Part shown: positions 40,202 to 49,059 of the stretch, piece after piece
How positions within the stretch are numbered: the first letter of the stretch is position 1
How the letters are laid out: each line of letters starts with the position of its first letter
DNA from: Bin5 sp965218625
GTDB taxonomy: Bacteria > Chloroflexota > Anaerolineae > Caldilineales > Caldilineaceae
DNA: 64,000 nt
Direction: 5' to 3'
NCBI GenBank assembly: GCA_965218625.1
Contig: CBDCLG010000014.1
Location: 62,001 to 126,000, forward strand
Notes under the pieces: model-generated
The model's database searches: none
What the model was told of the DNA's origin: nothing
What the model saw: only the letters and a program-made list of their open reading frames with translations
Program-made: the position numbers and the translations under genes

Positions 40202-41193
40202 ATGGTTGATTATCTGCTGGCGAAGCCGCGCTTCGCGCCGGACAAGGCCGGCGAGTATGAGCCGTATCGGCGGCTGACACCCAGGTGGGTTGAGGAGACG
40301 GTCGCTTCTCTTGCAGCGTTGGCCAAGCAGGAAATCTATCCTGATGGTACATATGCGATGGTCGATTTTATTCGCTCACGCAATCCGGCCTGTAGTTTTT
40401 TTTGGAATGGTCCAATCTGCCGCACAAGGCGTTTTCGATCAGCAGCTACTTCGTCGAGGACAGATTTGTGCGACAGGCAGAGCAGTTGGAGGAGTGGTTG
40501 GAGTTCGCCGCCGGCCTGTTGGTGCGGCATGAAGCATGGTATGCTCGCTTTACGCTCGAAGAGGAGAGCAATGCGAAGAATTATTTGGAGTGGAGTACGA
40601 CGGGTGGACACGCGCCGTCCCCGGAGTACAGGGTCACAGGTAGGGGAGGTGGCATCGGCGTTGCGTTGGAGGAGGGCATTCCTGGCGTCTTCTGGGGCAA
40701 CTATTTCGGCCCTTTCTACGTTGACTGGTTTGGCAGGGGGAAGTTCGATGTTCTGCCGTGTGTCGAGAAACGCTGGCTGGACAGCGGCGGCATCTTTTTT
40801 ACCACGGCGTCTACGCCTTTTGACTGGAACACGCCGGCAGCGCGGCAGCTGCAGCAGGCGGTGAAGGAGCATCTCGGCGGGGATGCCTTCTTCGATTCCG
40901 AGAAGGTTATCGAGCGCGTGCGTCAGCTGGAGCCGATTCCCGATCACATCGAACCGGAGCAGTTTCAGTCACCGCGGCGGGTGCCAGACTTTCCCTTCAC
41001 GGTAACGCTGCCACACAGCCAGATCAGGCCGATTGAGGAGCAGCTTGCCGAAGCGCGCGGTGCGTTTGAAGTTCGGGGATACGAGCTTATCGCGGAAGAG
41101 GGACGGACGCAGCATTTCCGGGATGAAGCGGGCGGCATATTGCGGGTGACGGTGGGCGTGGGGGGCTCGGTCGATTTTCTGCCGAAGCAGTAG
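40202..41193 (+). pseudogene. Unknown, possibly Imm52-like immunity protein, frameshifted at a T8 run
   Basis: The N-terminal frame starts at ATG 40202 (GGAGGAG upstream) and reads VDYLLAKPRFAPDKAGEYEP to DFIRSRNPACS. The C-terminal frame continues LEWSNLPHKAFSISSYFVED to the stop at 41193. The switch is at eight T at 40395-40402; adding one T joins them into about 330 residues. FWGNYFGPFYVDWFGRGKFD resembles the core of Imm52-type contact-toxin immunity proteins; I hold that weakly. The long T run could be a sequencing error, a real mutation, or a site of transcriptional slippage that restores the frame in part of the mRNA. Confidence 0.6.
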
Positions 41194-41245
41194 TTTTGCG
41201 GGAAGAGAGCGATTGGCCGGTACGGTGATGGGTTTCCTGTGACGT

Positions 41246-41752
41246 CTATTGATGCGGCGACTTCGGATCGACCAGCAGGTCGGAGACGGGTATATCCAAG
41301 GCGCCGGCAATGGCGTCGAGGGTCTTAAATCTGGGCGACTGGTCACCCTTTTCCAGCCGCACCAGTGTCACACGCCCGATGCCTGCTGCACGGGCCAGCG
41401 CGCCCTGGGACAGGCCGGCATCGTTGCGGAGCCGGCGGATGCGCTGGCCAAGGGTATGCCTTCCCCGCATGGCTATGGCTTCAATGGTGGGGCGGTAGGA
41501 TGCGTCGCAGTAGTGGCGGGCAAAGTCCCAGGGGATTTCAACCGTCGCGCCTTGGGTCGTCTTCAGGACCATCTCATACGGGTTGGGCAGCTCCAGGGTG
41601 GACAGGGCCGCGCGCTCACCGAGCTCAGGGAGATCGACGTAGGGTATGAGTCCCCTGGCTCCGTCGGCGAAGCTCAGTTCGATGCCGTGTTCCAAGAGGC
41701 TGGCGACCGTCATCATGCGATTGGCGTTTTTGACGAGAACGGCGTCGGTCAT
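41246..41752 (-). CDS. DUF2442-like / XRE-family HTH protein (antitoxin-like)
   Basis: 168 residues from ATG 41752, with GGAGGG six bases upstream. The N-terminal 85 residues (VASLLEHGIELSFADGARGL, NPYEMVLKTTQG) resemble DUF2442. The C-terminal part is a classic Cro/CI helix-turn-helix: LGQRIRRLRNDAGLSQGALARAAGIGRVTL with LEKGDQSPRFKTLDAIAGAL. It likely binds its own promoter as the antitoxin or regulator of the upstream DUF4160 protein, whose stop overlaps this ATG (ATGA). Confidence 0.85.
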   Translation of the reverse strand: MTDAVLVKNANRMMTVASLLEHGIELSFADGARGLIPYVDLPELGERAALSTLELPNPYEMVLKTTQGATVEIPWDFARHYCDASYRPTIEAIAMRGRHTLGQRIRRLRNDAGLSQGALARAAGIGRVTLVRLEKGDQSPRFKTLDAIAGALDIPVSDLLVDPKSPHQ

Positions 41753-41991
41753 CGGTTCCCTCCGTGAATGGAATCCCAAGCTTTTCTTATCTCTTCGGCA
41801 TGCCTGGCATAAGCCCTCATTATGTCTCTGAAGGTTCCGGGCGGAGGCTCTTCCATAAAAGTACGTCCGTTCAACTCTATGCGGCATACGTCTTCGCTGG
41901 CGACCCAAACGTGTACATGGGGAGGTTCGAAGGTGTTCTCCCTGGTATTGACAACGAATCGGAAGCGGCCCTCTACCGCTACAGTTGGCAT
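41749..41991 (-). CDS. DUF4160 domain protein
   Basis: 80 residues from ATG 41991. PTVAVEGRFRFVV and PPHVHVWVASEDVCRIELNG are diagnostic of DUF4160. It overlaps the XRE gene by four bases. DUF4160 and DUF2442 genes are recurrently paired in bacteria and look like toxin-antitoxin modules, but biochemical activity is not established. Confidence 0.82.
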   Translation of the reverse strand: MPTVAVEGRFRFVVNTRENTFEPPHVHVWVASEDVCRIELNGRTFMEEPPPGTFRDIMRAYARHAEEIRKAWDSIHGGNR

Positions 41992-42397
41992 GTGAAATCT
42001 CGTTGCAATGAACTGTATCCGAAGCAGGTATGCAGTCAAAGTGTATCATACAACGATTCATTTGTAGAAGGTACTGCTACAGTCTGATCCCGGTGGAAAG
42101 CGGTTATGCAGAGAGTTTCCTGTCAGAAAAGGGCATGGGCGCCATAGAGGACTGCCTGGGCTGATGTGAGGAAGGAGTGCGGCGGACGACTTGCACGGCG
42201 ATAAGGTCGTCGACAGGTCGCAGCCGACGCTCCGGTCAGCGGTGGAGGCGGGGCGCGTCTACGGCGCAGCGCGCGGTTGAAGAGTATAGGCTACAATGGA
42301 GATCGGCTCGCGGTCCGCTTTTGGGGCCAGGCGCACCTCTGTTCAGAAGGGTATCCAACGTACATTCTTCACAGATGCCGGTAATGGGGAACCGAAC
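41992..42397. other. Gene-free stretch of about 400 bases
   Basis: No complete gene. A 31-codon open stretch on the plus strand at about 42186-42281 (DKVVDRSQPTLRSAVEAGR) looks like a gene remnant but has no start. A TACAAT-like -10 occurs near 42291, without a good -35. Confidence 0.35.
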
Positions 42398-43150
42398 ATG
42401 CCCAATTGGGTAAAGGCAGATTTCTGCATCCGTCATCGAGCTTCAGCAGAAAACAACTACAATCTGCTTTTGCGAATGCAGAGATTGGGCTTTGTGTTCA
42501 TACGTACGAATAGCTATATACAGGCCGACGATACCAACTATTTTATTGAAGCTAATGCACAAAGAGTATTGACGGAAGGGATGGCACGGGAAGCGGCAGA
42601 AAAGATGGTGCATCCTGGCTATGCAACTGTTGACCTACTGTGGCGTGTTGGCGAGCGGACATATGAGGCCATGTTCATTCAGTGGATACGGCCGGACGAG
42701 AGGTTCTGGAGGTGTTCATTTTATGTTGATGAATATGCCTTTTTTTCCACAAGTGGAAGTTTGAAGTTCGAATCGACCGCAAGCGAGGTTTTCCATAGTT
42801 TCAGGTCTGGCATTGTCGAGGTCGTCAGGCATCTGGCGCCCGCAATTGGGTTTGCGGACTACGAAGTAGACTATTACTGCGAGGGACCCAGAGATGACCG
42901 GGGCGTGGGGCTTAGATGGGGGAACTATCTGTCCTGGTCGATACTCAACAGATGGAGTCCTGGAGATATGGCGACGCTGTTGGAAGAGGCTGACATTACG
43001 ACAGAGATAGCGGATCGCGGTCTGCTGTTTTTCTTTTTTCCTTTCCTGAACCCTTTTGTATGGTCGAAATCGTACATTCACCGGCTTATGCAGATTCGAG
43101 AGCTCTATGACAGGAACTCTGTATGGTCGGTGTTTGGCGGCGATGGATAG
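42398..43150 (+). CDS. Uncharacterised protein in accessory region
   Basis: 250 residues from ATG 42398, with GGGGA about eight bases upstream. No family recognised, no signal peptide, no membrane helix except an aromatic run LLFFFFPFLNPFVW near residue 215. It is rich in aromatic residues (FYVDEYAFFSTSG, YEVDYYCEGP). It lies alone with a strong terminator four bases past the stop. Lower G+C than the core genes suggests an acquired gene. Confidence 0.65.
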   Translation: MPNWVKADFCIRHRASAENNYNLLLRMQRLGFVFIRTNSYIQADDTNYFIEANAQRVLTEGMAREAAEKMVHPGYATVDLLWRVGERTYEAMFIQWIRPDERFWRCSFYVDEYAFFSTSGSLKFESTASEVFHSFRSGIVEVVRHLAPAIGFADYEVDYYCEGPRDDRGVGLRWGNYLSWSILNRWSPGDMATLLEEADITTEIADRGLLFFFFPFLNPFVWSKSYIHRLMQIRELYDRNSVWSVFGGDG

Positions 43151-43154
43151 TATG

Positions 43155-43182
43155 GAGGGCGGCCTTGTTTGCCCTCTTTTTC
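43155..43182 (+). terminator. Intrinsic terminator after the unknown gene at 42.4-43.2 kb
   Basis: GAGGGC (43155-43160), 10-base loop, GCCCTC (43171-43176), then five T. Confidence 0.75.
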
Positions 43183-43422
43183 CTCTTACAACTTACAGAA
43201 CAGGACGATTCGCCTGCGCTTCAGCCCTTGCTGACTGCATGATTGCGGGGTTGGCGGGGCCGAACTTGTGGTGTAACGGGAACGCGCGCTTTAGCGGCGG
43301 TCGGGGCCATTGACCCCGGTTGGTGGGCGGGGGGGTGAGCAAGCGTGATGTGCTGCGCGGCCCGGACCGTCTGGCGCGCAGGGCAATCGCATCCAAATTT
43401 GGGCGCCAAAATAACCCACAAA

Positions 43423-43443
43423 GGGCACCCACAAGGGGTGCCC
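43423..43443. repeat. Short palindromic intergenic repeat
   Basis: GGGCACCC (43423-43430), loop ACAAG, GGGTGCCC (43436-43443), followed by CTGCC. Similar GGGCxxCCACAAGGGxxGCCC palindromes are dispersed in many environmental genomes; only this one copy is seen here. Confidence 0.55.
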
Positions 43444-43630
43444 CTGCCAATTGTCATTCGTTTTCGGCTGAAAACCGATCTCCAGTCGCCGAAAACCTTA
43501 AGAATTCGCGACCGCGTACTACAGTTTGCACTGTTCTCGGCGTTTTTTCGGAGTTGGGCTCGAATCAGGTAGTGTCGCGGGGTCTTGACCCAATTAGATG
43601 CAATCGCCCTGGTCTGCTGCGGGGGAAGGC

Positions 43631-43659
43631 TTGGACAGCAATCACTAACTAACTATAAT
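43631..43659 (+). promoter_or_regulatory. Promoter for the DUF7662-like / PIN pair
   Basis: TTGGAC (43631-43636), exactly 17 bases, TATAAT (43654-43659). The small dyad GGTTAGGAACC directly after the -10 (43661-43671) is placed where a repressor operator for autoregulation could lie. Confidence 0.8.
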
Positions 43660-43708
43660 GGTTAGGAACCGTCGGCTCGTACCTTTGGCGGCGCGGAGGA
43701 GGTAAGGC

Positions 43709-44116
43709 ATGACGATGGAGAGAGAGTTGCAGTACCGGCAGATGGCGGCGCGGGGGAAGTACCAGAGGCTCTACACGCACCTTTGCAGGCTTGGCACGCG
43801 GGAGTGGAGAACGACCTTCAGCGAGATCGAGTCGATCATTGGGTTCGGATTGCCGGCGTCGGCCCGTCTTCACCGGCCCTGGTGGGGCAATCAGAGCGGG
43901 GGCAACGGCCACAGCCAGGCAGTTGCCTGGGGCGCGGCCGGATGGGAGACGGCGGAGGTGGATATGGAGGCAGAAACGCTGCTGCTGCTGCTGCGCAGAC
44001 CGGCGGCTGAGCCCCGCAGACCGGCGCTGGACGAAGTGTGGCCCGTACATTCCACCGGTGGCTGGCCGGAGGGTCTCAGTCTCAGGCGCGAGGAGAGCTA
44101 CGAGGAGAGAGTTTAG
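43709..44116 (+). CDS. DUF7662-like small protein, putative partner of the PIN protein
   Basis: 135 residues; GGAGGTAAGG lies just before the ATG. REWRTTFSEIESIIGFGLPA and HRPWWGNQSGGNGHSQA fit the pattern of the DUF7662 family (TF-x-EIE-x-I-L/I-G-x-x-LP-x-SA ... WW-x-N ... A-x-AW). The C-terminus (WETAEVDMEAETLLLLLRR) is the usual last strand. It is followed nine bases later by a PIN-domain gene on the same transcript, so it may act as antitoxin. That role is inference from position. Confidence 0.7.
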   Translation: MTMERELQYRQMAARGKYQRLYTHLCRLGTREWRTTFSEIESIIGFGLPASARLHRPWWGNQSGGNGHSQAVAWGAAGWETAEVDMEAETLLLLLRRPAAEPRRPALDEVWPVHSTGGWPEGLSLRREESYEERV

Positions 44117-44124
44117 CCGGCTCT

Positions 44125-44547
44125 ATGTTTGTGGACACCAACGTGCTGGTGAACGCGCGCATCCTGGAGGCCCCGGAGCACGAAACTGCCAGGGCCAGGC
44201 TGGAGAGCGCCTTCGGGACGCCTGAACCGCTTTGCATCAGTCGACAGGTCCTGCGGGAGTACCTGGCAGTCGTGACGCGTCCGCAGACGTGGCCGGTGGC
44301 GATTGCGCGCGCGGAGGCGCTCGACGACGTGGAGCGCCTTGCGACCGCCTTCGAGGTGTTGGAGGACGGGCCGGCGGTTACTGAGTGGCTGGTGTCGCTG
44401 TGCCGGCAAGTTTCGGTGGGTGGAAGGCAGATTCACGACGCCAACATCGTCGCCACGATGCTGGCGCACGGGGAGCGCAGGCTGTTGACCTTCAACGCGG
44501 CTGATTTTCGGCGCTTCGCAGACCAGATCGAGCTGGTCGGCGGATAG
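44125..44547 (+). CDS. PIN-domain ribonuclease, VapC-type toxin
   Basis: 140 residues from ATG 44125. MFVDTNVLVNARILEAPEHE provides the first catalytic Asp of the PIN fold; the conserved Glu is in VLREYLAVVTRP, and RQIHDANIVATMLAHGERRL with LTFNAADFRRF gives the remaining Asp residues. PIN toxins cut RNA with Mg or Mn. The gene before it is DUF7662-like rather than a classical VapB, so the pair is non-canonical. Confidence 0.88.
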   Translation: MFVDTNVLVNARILEAPEHETARARLESAFGTPEPLCISRQVLREYLAVVTRPQTWPVAIARAEALDDVERLATAFEVLEDGPAVTEWLVSLCRQVSVGGRQIHDANIVATMLAHGERRLLTFNAADFRRFADQIELVGG

Positions 44548-44662
44548 CTGCCAGAGCGCTGGGTGCATCGCTTCGTTCGACCGAGAGCTTCGATTCTTCC
44601 AACTTCTCAGATTTGTCCACGAATTTACACGAAGGGCCAGGAGGAAGGCACTTTGTGAATTT

Positions 44663-44758
44663 CTCCTGCGCTGAGCCAAAGAGGGCGAGTCGTCTGATGC
44701 CGTGCTGCTGACAGAAGGCGGCAAGCTCCGCCCTTGGCACCGAAAGGTGTGCGTTCAT
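44663..44758 (-). pseudogene. Remnant of a MNT-type nucleotidyltransferase gene
   Basis: From ATG 44758 the frame encodes NAHLSVPRAELAAFCQQHG and IRRLALFGSA, the N-terminus of MNT/MntA minimal nucleotidyltransferases up to the GS of the catalytic GSxxR motif. Downstream sequence no longer matches. Such proteins normally pair with HEPN partners as toxin-antitoxin systems; the partner is missing. Confidence 0.6.
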
Positions 44759-44908
44759 TGTACCGGTGCCTTCATCCGGCATTGGAAGAGGGTATTCTTC
44801 CGTCATTCAAGACTGGGTTGTCCGGCCAAGAAGACCAGACCCGGACCTGCCAAGATGTGGCGGTTCGTCGAGCAGTGTAGGAATCAGGGGGAGGGAAATC
44901 GACAGGGT

Positions 44909-45295
44909 TTATGCGGCCTCGATGTCGGTGCGGGCAAAGTCCTCCCCTTTGAATAAGAGCGGTTCCTGGTTTGTTACTGCGAGGGCATAGACGAAGCAGT
45001 CGCCGAAGTTCAACCCGGCGGGATGATTGCTTTTTCCGAAGCGCCGCCAGGCGCGACGGGCGGCATCGGCTTGTTCGGTCGTAACAGGTACCAGTTCAAT
45101 CGAAGCCGTTTCCAGGAACAGGTCCAGCTCGCGTCCAGCCTCAATTCCCACTCTGCTTTCGACGACCATTGCGGCTTCGAGCAGCGCAGCCACTGACATT
45201 CGTCGGGGCCACGCCATCGCGATCGCCTCTTCATAGCGTGCTGCATCCGGCTCGCCGAACAAGATGGCGAGGACCGCTGACGTGTCGATGATCAT
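44909..45295 (-). CDS. vapC: VapC-family PIN toxin
   Basis: 128 residues. MIIDTSAVLAILFGEPDAAR holds the first catalytic Asp, VAALLEAAMVVESR the Glu, and GLNFGDCFVYALAVTNQEPL the Asp of the G-D-x-x-x-Y-A-L-A motif; LLFKGEDFARTDI ends the fold. VapC toxins cleave tRNA or rRNA. Its ATG overlaps the antitoxin stop (ATGA). Confidence 0.93.
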   Translation of the reverse strand: MIIDTSAVLAILFGEPDAARYEEAIAMAWPRRMSVAALLEAAMVVESRVGIEAGRELDLFLETASIELVPVTTEQADAARRAWRRFGKSNHPAGLNFGDCFVYALAVTNQEPLLFKGEDFARTDIEAA

Positions 45296-45549
45296 TTGGG
45301 CAGGCCCCGCTCGTCGTAGAGCAGATCGCCGTGTTCGACGGCTGCCGGTCCGGGCGCGAGCAGTGCGGCGCAGCGTTGGCCGATGGCATGCAGCTCCTGC
45401 GCCAGCGCTGCAGCGTCGCGTTTGCGCCGCTCGCGTTCCAGGCGTTCACGTAACGCAATTGTAACGGCGCCCGTCGTGGATTCGCCGGTCAACCGCGCCA
45501 GTTCATCGGCCAGCCGGCAGGTCTCGGCGTTGCTGATATTCAGACTCAT
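45292..45549 (-). CDS. vapB: VapB-family antitoxin
   Basis: 85 residues from ATG 45549, with GGAG seven bases upstream. MSLNISNAETCRLADELARL and TGESTTGAVTIALRERLERE are typical of the RHH/PSK-type VapB family, and the C-terminus is the toxin-binding part. It lies directly before vapC. A TATACT on the minus strand at about 45562-45567 may be its -10. Confidence 0.9.
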   Translation of the reverse strand: MSLNISNAETCRLADELARLTGESTTGAVTIALRERLERERRKRDAAALAQELHAIGQRCAALLAPGPAAVEHGDLLYDERGLPK

Positions 45550-45776
45550 CGGTTGTCTCCAGTATAAGATGTTGCCCGCGCAATACCCTACACCATCGTA
45601 ACAGCGCAGGCAAGACCAGCTGCTTTGAAGGCCCAACCATTTTCAAAGCCCAATTCCGGTTTCGGCGTGCGCCGACCGCGCGTTATGTCCAGTTGTCCGA
45701 CGCAGAACAGCTGGATCCTGCAATGGAGGTCGGCCGCACGTATTATGGCATTGGCGCGACGGGCGCGCTCACTTCG

Positions 45777-46730
45777 CTATTCGGTTTCCTCGGCAGGGAT
45801 TTCTGCGGCAAAGGAGCGATGGAGGGTGGCGATGTCGGCTTGGCGGGCGTCGCCGTCGTGGGCGACGACGCGGATGGCGAAGTCGAGAGCTTCTCCCGGC
45901 TTCAGTTCGTACTGCTTGCGTGCCATCGGGTTGACGGTGAGGGTGCCCCAGTCGGAGACGAACCAGGGGAAGCCGTGCGCGCTGGGGTAAGGGAAGAGGG
46001 CGGCGCCGGCGCTGCGGCCGGCTGTGATTGTGCCGGAACAGTCGACCCAGTCGGAGACCTGGCCGCTGATGGCCTGGCCGCCTGAACGGCCTTCGGCGTC
46101 GATCAGGGTGGCGCCGGCGGTGACGCGCAGGGCCTCGGTCATGCGCAGGCCGAAGTAGGCGTGGCGGGTGGGGCCGATGCGCAGCTCCCATTCGGCGGGG
46201 CGCAGCTGGGAGCGGATGTCGAAGAGGTTGGCGGCCTGGCCGGGGCGGATCTCGATTGTGCGGGTTTCGACGGCTAGGGTGCGGCGCTGAGGCGCGCCCC
46301 ATTCGACGGGGCCCTGCCAGTGGAGGGTCTGGGTAAGGCGCAGGTGGTCTGCGGCGAGCTCTTCTGCCTGGACGTTGACGCTGAGAATGCGGCCGGGCGC
46401 GCGGCCCTGGAAGATGTCGTTGACATAGAAATTATAGTTGGCCTCTTCGACGGCGTTGTTGGCGAAGGGCAGGTAGCAGTTGACGTGGTCGGCGCCGATC
46501 CAGAGGGAGTTGTGGTGGGGGTGGTCGAGCGGCGATTCGCTGGTGAGGGCGAAGCCGGCCGGTGTGTAGAGGGGGAAGAGGTAGGCGCGGAACTGGCCCT
46601 GGCTGAGGGCGGTGAGGTCTTTGCCGCGCCAGCGAACGTTGAGGCGGTGGGACTGGGCCCAGGCGCCTTTTGGCAGGGCGACCTGGTCGCCTTCGAGGGA
46701 GAAGTTTTGGAGATGGGTCTGGTCTGGCAT
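45777..46730 (-). CDS. DUF6807 (PmoA-like) family protein
   Basis: 317 residues. LDHPHHNSLWIGADHVN is the hallmark HPHH motif of the family, and HGFPWFVSDWGTLTVNP fits its C-terminal half. The fold is expected to be a beta-sandwich related to aldose epimerase-like proteins; the family is frequently encoded beside Gfo/Idh/MocA oxidoreductases in sugar catabolic clusters, as here. No signal peptide. It is divergent from the two oxidoreductase genes across a 287-base gap. Confidence 0.88.
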   Translation of the reverse strand: MPDQTHLQNFSLEGDQVALPKGAWAQSHRLNVRWRGKDLTALSQGQFRAYLFPLYTPAGFALTSESPLDHPHHNSLWIGADHVNCYLPFANNAVEEANYNFYVNDIFQGRAPGRILSVNVQAEELAADHLRLTQTLHWQGPVEWGAPQRRTLAVETRTIEIRPGQAANLFDIRSQLRPAEWELRIGPTRHAYFGLRMTEALRVTAGATLIDAEGRSGGQAISGQVSDWVDCSGTITAGRSAGAALFPYPSAHGFPWFVSDWGTLTVNPMARKQYELKPGEALDFAIRVVAHDGDARQADIATLHRSFAAEIPAEETE

Positions 46731-47017
46731 TGTTTTCCGCTCCGGCAGTGGTAAACGATCCGGGGTTGTCAGCCGTAGGCACTGTACCTGTTTGCTTCAC
46801 GCGCAGCAAATTCGACTGCAAATTATTGAGTGACGGCGGCTTCCCCATCTTGAATTGAGTGTGCGCCGATGACGCGCTCCCTTTCTCTGCGACTTGTGTT
46901 TAGGCAGCCGATGGCGCACAATTGCTCATGTGCGAGATACCCGGGTCTGGTATCATTCCAGGCCATCCCCGCAGGCAGGTTGACCGAGTTTCCACTTAAA
47001 GGCAGAAGGAGGCGTAG

Positions 47018-48049
47018 ATGGCAGGTGCAACTGCAAGACCGTTTGGCTGGGCGTTGATCGGGTGCGGCAACGTCGGCAGGAGTCACTCGCAGTGGGCGGT
47101 GGAGACGCCGGACATCGACGTGCGGGCCTTCTGCGACATCAACGAGGAGGCCGCCAGCCGTTATTATGAACAGTATGAGGGCGGCTACTACACGGCCGAC
47201 CCGGCGCGTGTTTTCGCCGACCCCGAAATCGAGATCGTGACGATCGCGACGACGCACGCGACGCACGCGGAGCTGGCGATCGCCGCGTTCGAGGCGGGCA
47301 AACATGTCTATCTCGAGAAACCGATGGCGATGTCGACGGTCAACTGCCTGCGCATCTACGAGGCGATGCAGGCGGCGGACAGAAAGCTGATGATCAACTT
47401 CTCGATCCGTTTTTCGGGCGCGACGCGGGCGATCAAGAGCCGCCTGCAGCCGGCCAAGGTGAGCAATGCCCAATGCATGTTGGCCCCCGCCGACCTCACC
47501 CGCTGGCAGTGGGACCCGGTGCTGGGCGGCGGCCTGCTGTTTGACGTCGGCGTCCACCTGGCCGACACGCTGTGCTGGATGCACGACTCGCCGCCTGTGT
47601 GGGTCTCGGGGACAGGGGGGCAGGTGACGCATCCCGGCGGGCTGGCTTCGGACGAGATCATCGATACGGCGTCGGCGACGATCCGTTTTGCCAATGGGTC
47701 GGTGGCGAACTACCTGATGAGCGACGCCGGTTTCAGCGACGCGTTGAGCAAGTGGTTCTTCGTGTTCAACGACGGCCAGCAGAGCGCGGTGCTGGACAAG
47801 CATTTCCGCCGGGCGACGATCACCGCGCCGGACCCGGTCAGCGGGGAGCTGACGACGGAGTCGTTTTCGCCGCCGTTCATCGACCGTATGCCGCTGCTGT
47901 TGGATGCGATTCGCAACGATACGGAAACGTATACGCCGGCCCGCACCGGCATTCTGGCGACGCTGGTGGTGGAGAATATCATCGAGTCGATTCACAGCGG
48001 GCGGCCGCAGGAGATCGAGCTGCCGGATGTTCTAAGGGGCGGGTCATGA
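47018..48049 (+). CDS. Gfo/Idh/MocA family oxidoreductase (first of two)
   Basis: 343 residues. AGGAGG lies five bases before the ATG. The Rossmann motif is ALIGCGNVGRSHSQWA (residues 11-26), and HVYLEKPMAMS contains the EKP active-site motif. GGGLLFDVGVHLADTLCWM is the conserved Gly/Asp/His segment. It oxidises or reduces a sugar, inositol or derivative with NAD(P); substrate unknown. Its stop overlaps the next gene's ATG (ATGA), so the pair is coupled. Confidence 0.92.
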   Translation: MAGATARPFGWALIGCGNVGRSHSQWAVETPDIDVRAFCDINEEAASRYYEQYEGGYYTADPARVFADPEIEIVTIATTHATHAELAIAAFEAGKHVYLEKPMAMSTVNCLRIYEAMQAADRKLMINFSIRFSGATRAIKSRLQPAKVSNAQCMLAPADLTRWQWDPVLGGGLLFDVGVHLADTLCWMHDSPPVWVSGTGGQVTHPGGLASDEIIDTASATIRFANGSVANYLMSDAGFSDALSKWFFVFNDGQQSAVLDKHFRRATITAPDPVSGELTTESFSPPFIDRMPLLLDAIRNDTETYTPARTGILATLVVENIIESIHSGRPQEIELPDVLRGGS

Positions 48050-49059
48050 CGGGGATTCGTTTTGCCCAGTACGGGACCAGGCACGCGCATGCGGCGGGCA
48101 AGCTGCGGGCGATCCGGGAGAGTGCGGACGTGGAGCTGGCGGGCGTTTTCGAGCCGGACGCGGAGCGACGGGCCGCGATGGCGGCGGCGGACGGACCGTA
48201 CCGGGACGTGCACTGGTTCGGGAGCGAGAGCGAGATGCTGGCGGACGGCAGCATCGCGGCGATTTCGTCGGAGGGGCCGACGCATCAGAGCCTCGACCAG
48301 ACCGAGGCCTGCGTGCGGGCGGGCAAGCATGTCTGGTATGACAAGCCGGCGGGGGACGACTGGCCACAGTGGCAACGCACCATCGCGCTGGCGGAGGAGC
48401 GGGGGTTGACGGTCCAGATGGGCTATATGTTTCGCTATCACGCCGGTTTCCGGCAGATCGAGACGTGGGTGAAGTCGGGCTTTCTGGGCGACATATACGC
48501 GCTGCGGACGCGCATCGGTACGGTGGTCAGCGAAGCGGACCGCCGGGCGATCAGCCGTCATCGCGGCGGCGTTTTCTACGAGCTGGGCTGTCATATGCTG
48601 GACCAGGTCGTGTGGCTGCTGGGCCGGCCGCAAAAGGTGACGTCGTTTCTGCGCAACGAGACGGGCGAGGTGCCCGAATTTGCCGACAATACGCTGGGCG
48701 TATTCGAGTACGAGCGGGCGATGGCGTTGGTGGAAACGTCGGCGATGGAGACGCAGCCGGCGGCGCGGCGGTTCGAGGTGTACGGCATCCGCGGCAGCGC
48801 GATCATGGAGCCGCTGGAGCCGGCGACGCATATCCGGCTCTGTTTGAGCGAGGCGCAGGGCGGCTACGATGCGGGCGAGACGATGGCGCCGGTGGAGACG
48901 CAGACGCGCCAGTCGCTGTATGACCTGGAGCTTGCCGATTTGCTGGAGACGATTCAAGGGCGGCAGGCGGCGGCGCGGCCGCCGGCGCACGAGCTGCTGG
49001 TGCAGGAGACGCTGCTGCGGGCGACGGGGGAACTTCAGTGGATAGTGGATAGTGGATAG
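48046..49059 (+). CDS. Gfo/Idh/MocA family oxidoreductase (second of two)
   Basis: 337 residues from ATG 48046. YDKPAGDDWPQWQR replaces the usual EKP with DKP. GGVFYELGCHMLDQVVWLLG is the conserved Gly/His segment. The C-terminus (ELQWIVDSG, stop TAG) is encoded by the first bases of the AGTGGAT tandem array, so the array has set the 3' end of the gene. It is probably the partner of the preceding oxidoreductase in a two-step conversion. Confidence 0.9.
   Translation: MTGIRFAQYGTRHAHAAGKLRAIRESADVELAGVFEPDAERRAAMAAADGPYRDVHWFGSESEMLADGSIAAISSEGPTHQSLDQTEACVRAGKHVWYDKPAGDDWPQWQRTIALAEERGLTVQMGYMFRYHAGFRQIETWVKSGFLGDIYALRTRIGTVVSEADRRAISRHRGGVFYELGCHMLDQVVWLLGRPQKVTSFLRNETGEVPEFADNTLGVFEYERAMALVETSAMETQPAARRFEVYGIRGSAIMEPLEPATHIRLCLSEAQGGYDAGETMAPVETQTRQSLYDLELADLLETIQGRQAAARPPAHELLVQETLLRATGELQWIVDSG

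Larger units (their letters stand above)
43183..43708. other. Gene-free stretch with palindromic repeat and promoter
   Basis: About 525 bases without a gene. It holds the palindrome at 43423-43443 and the promoter at 43631-43659. Confidence 0.45.

Noticed and set aside
42186..42281. Short frame reading DKVVDRSQPTLRSAVEAGR
   Set aside because: Protein-like, but only 31 codons with no start or ribosome site; it cannot be told from a remnant or chance.
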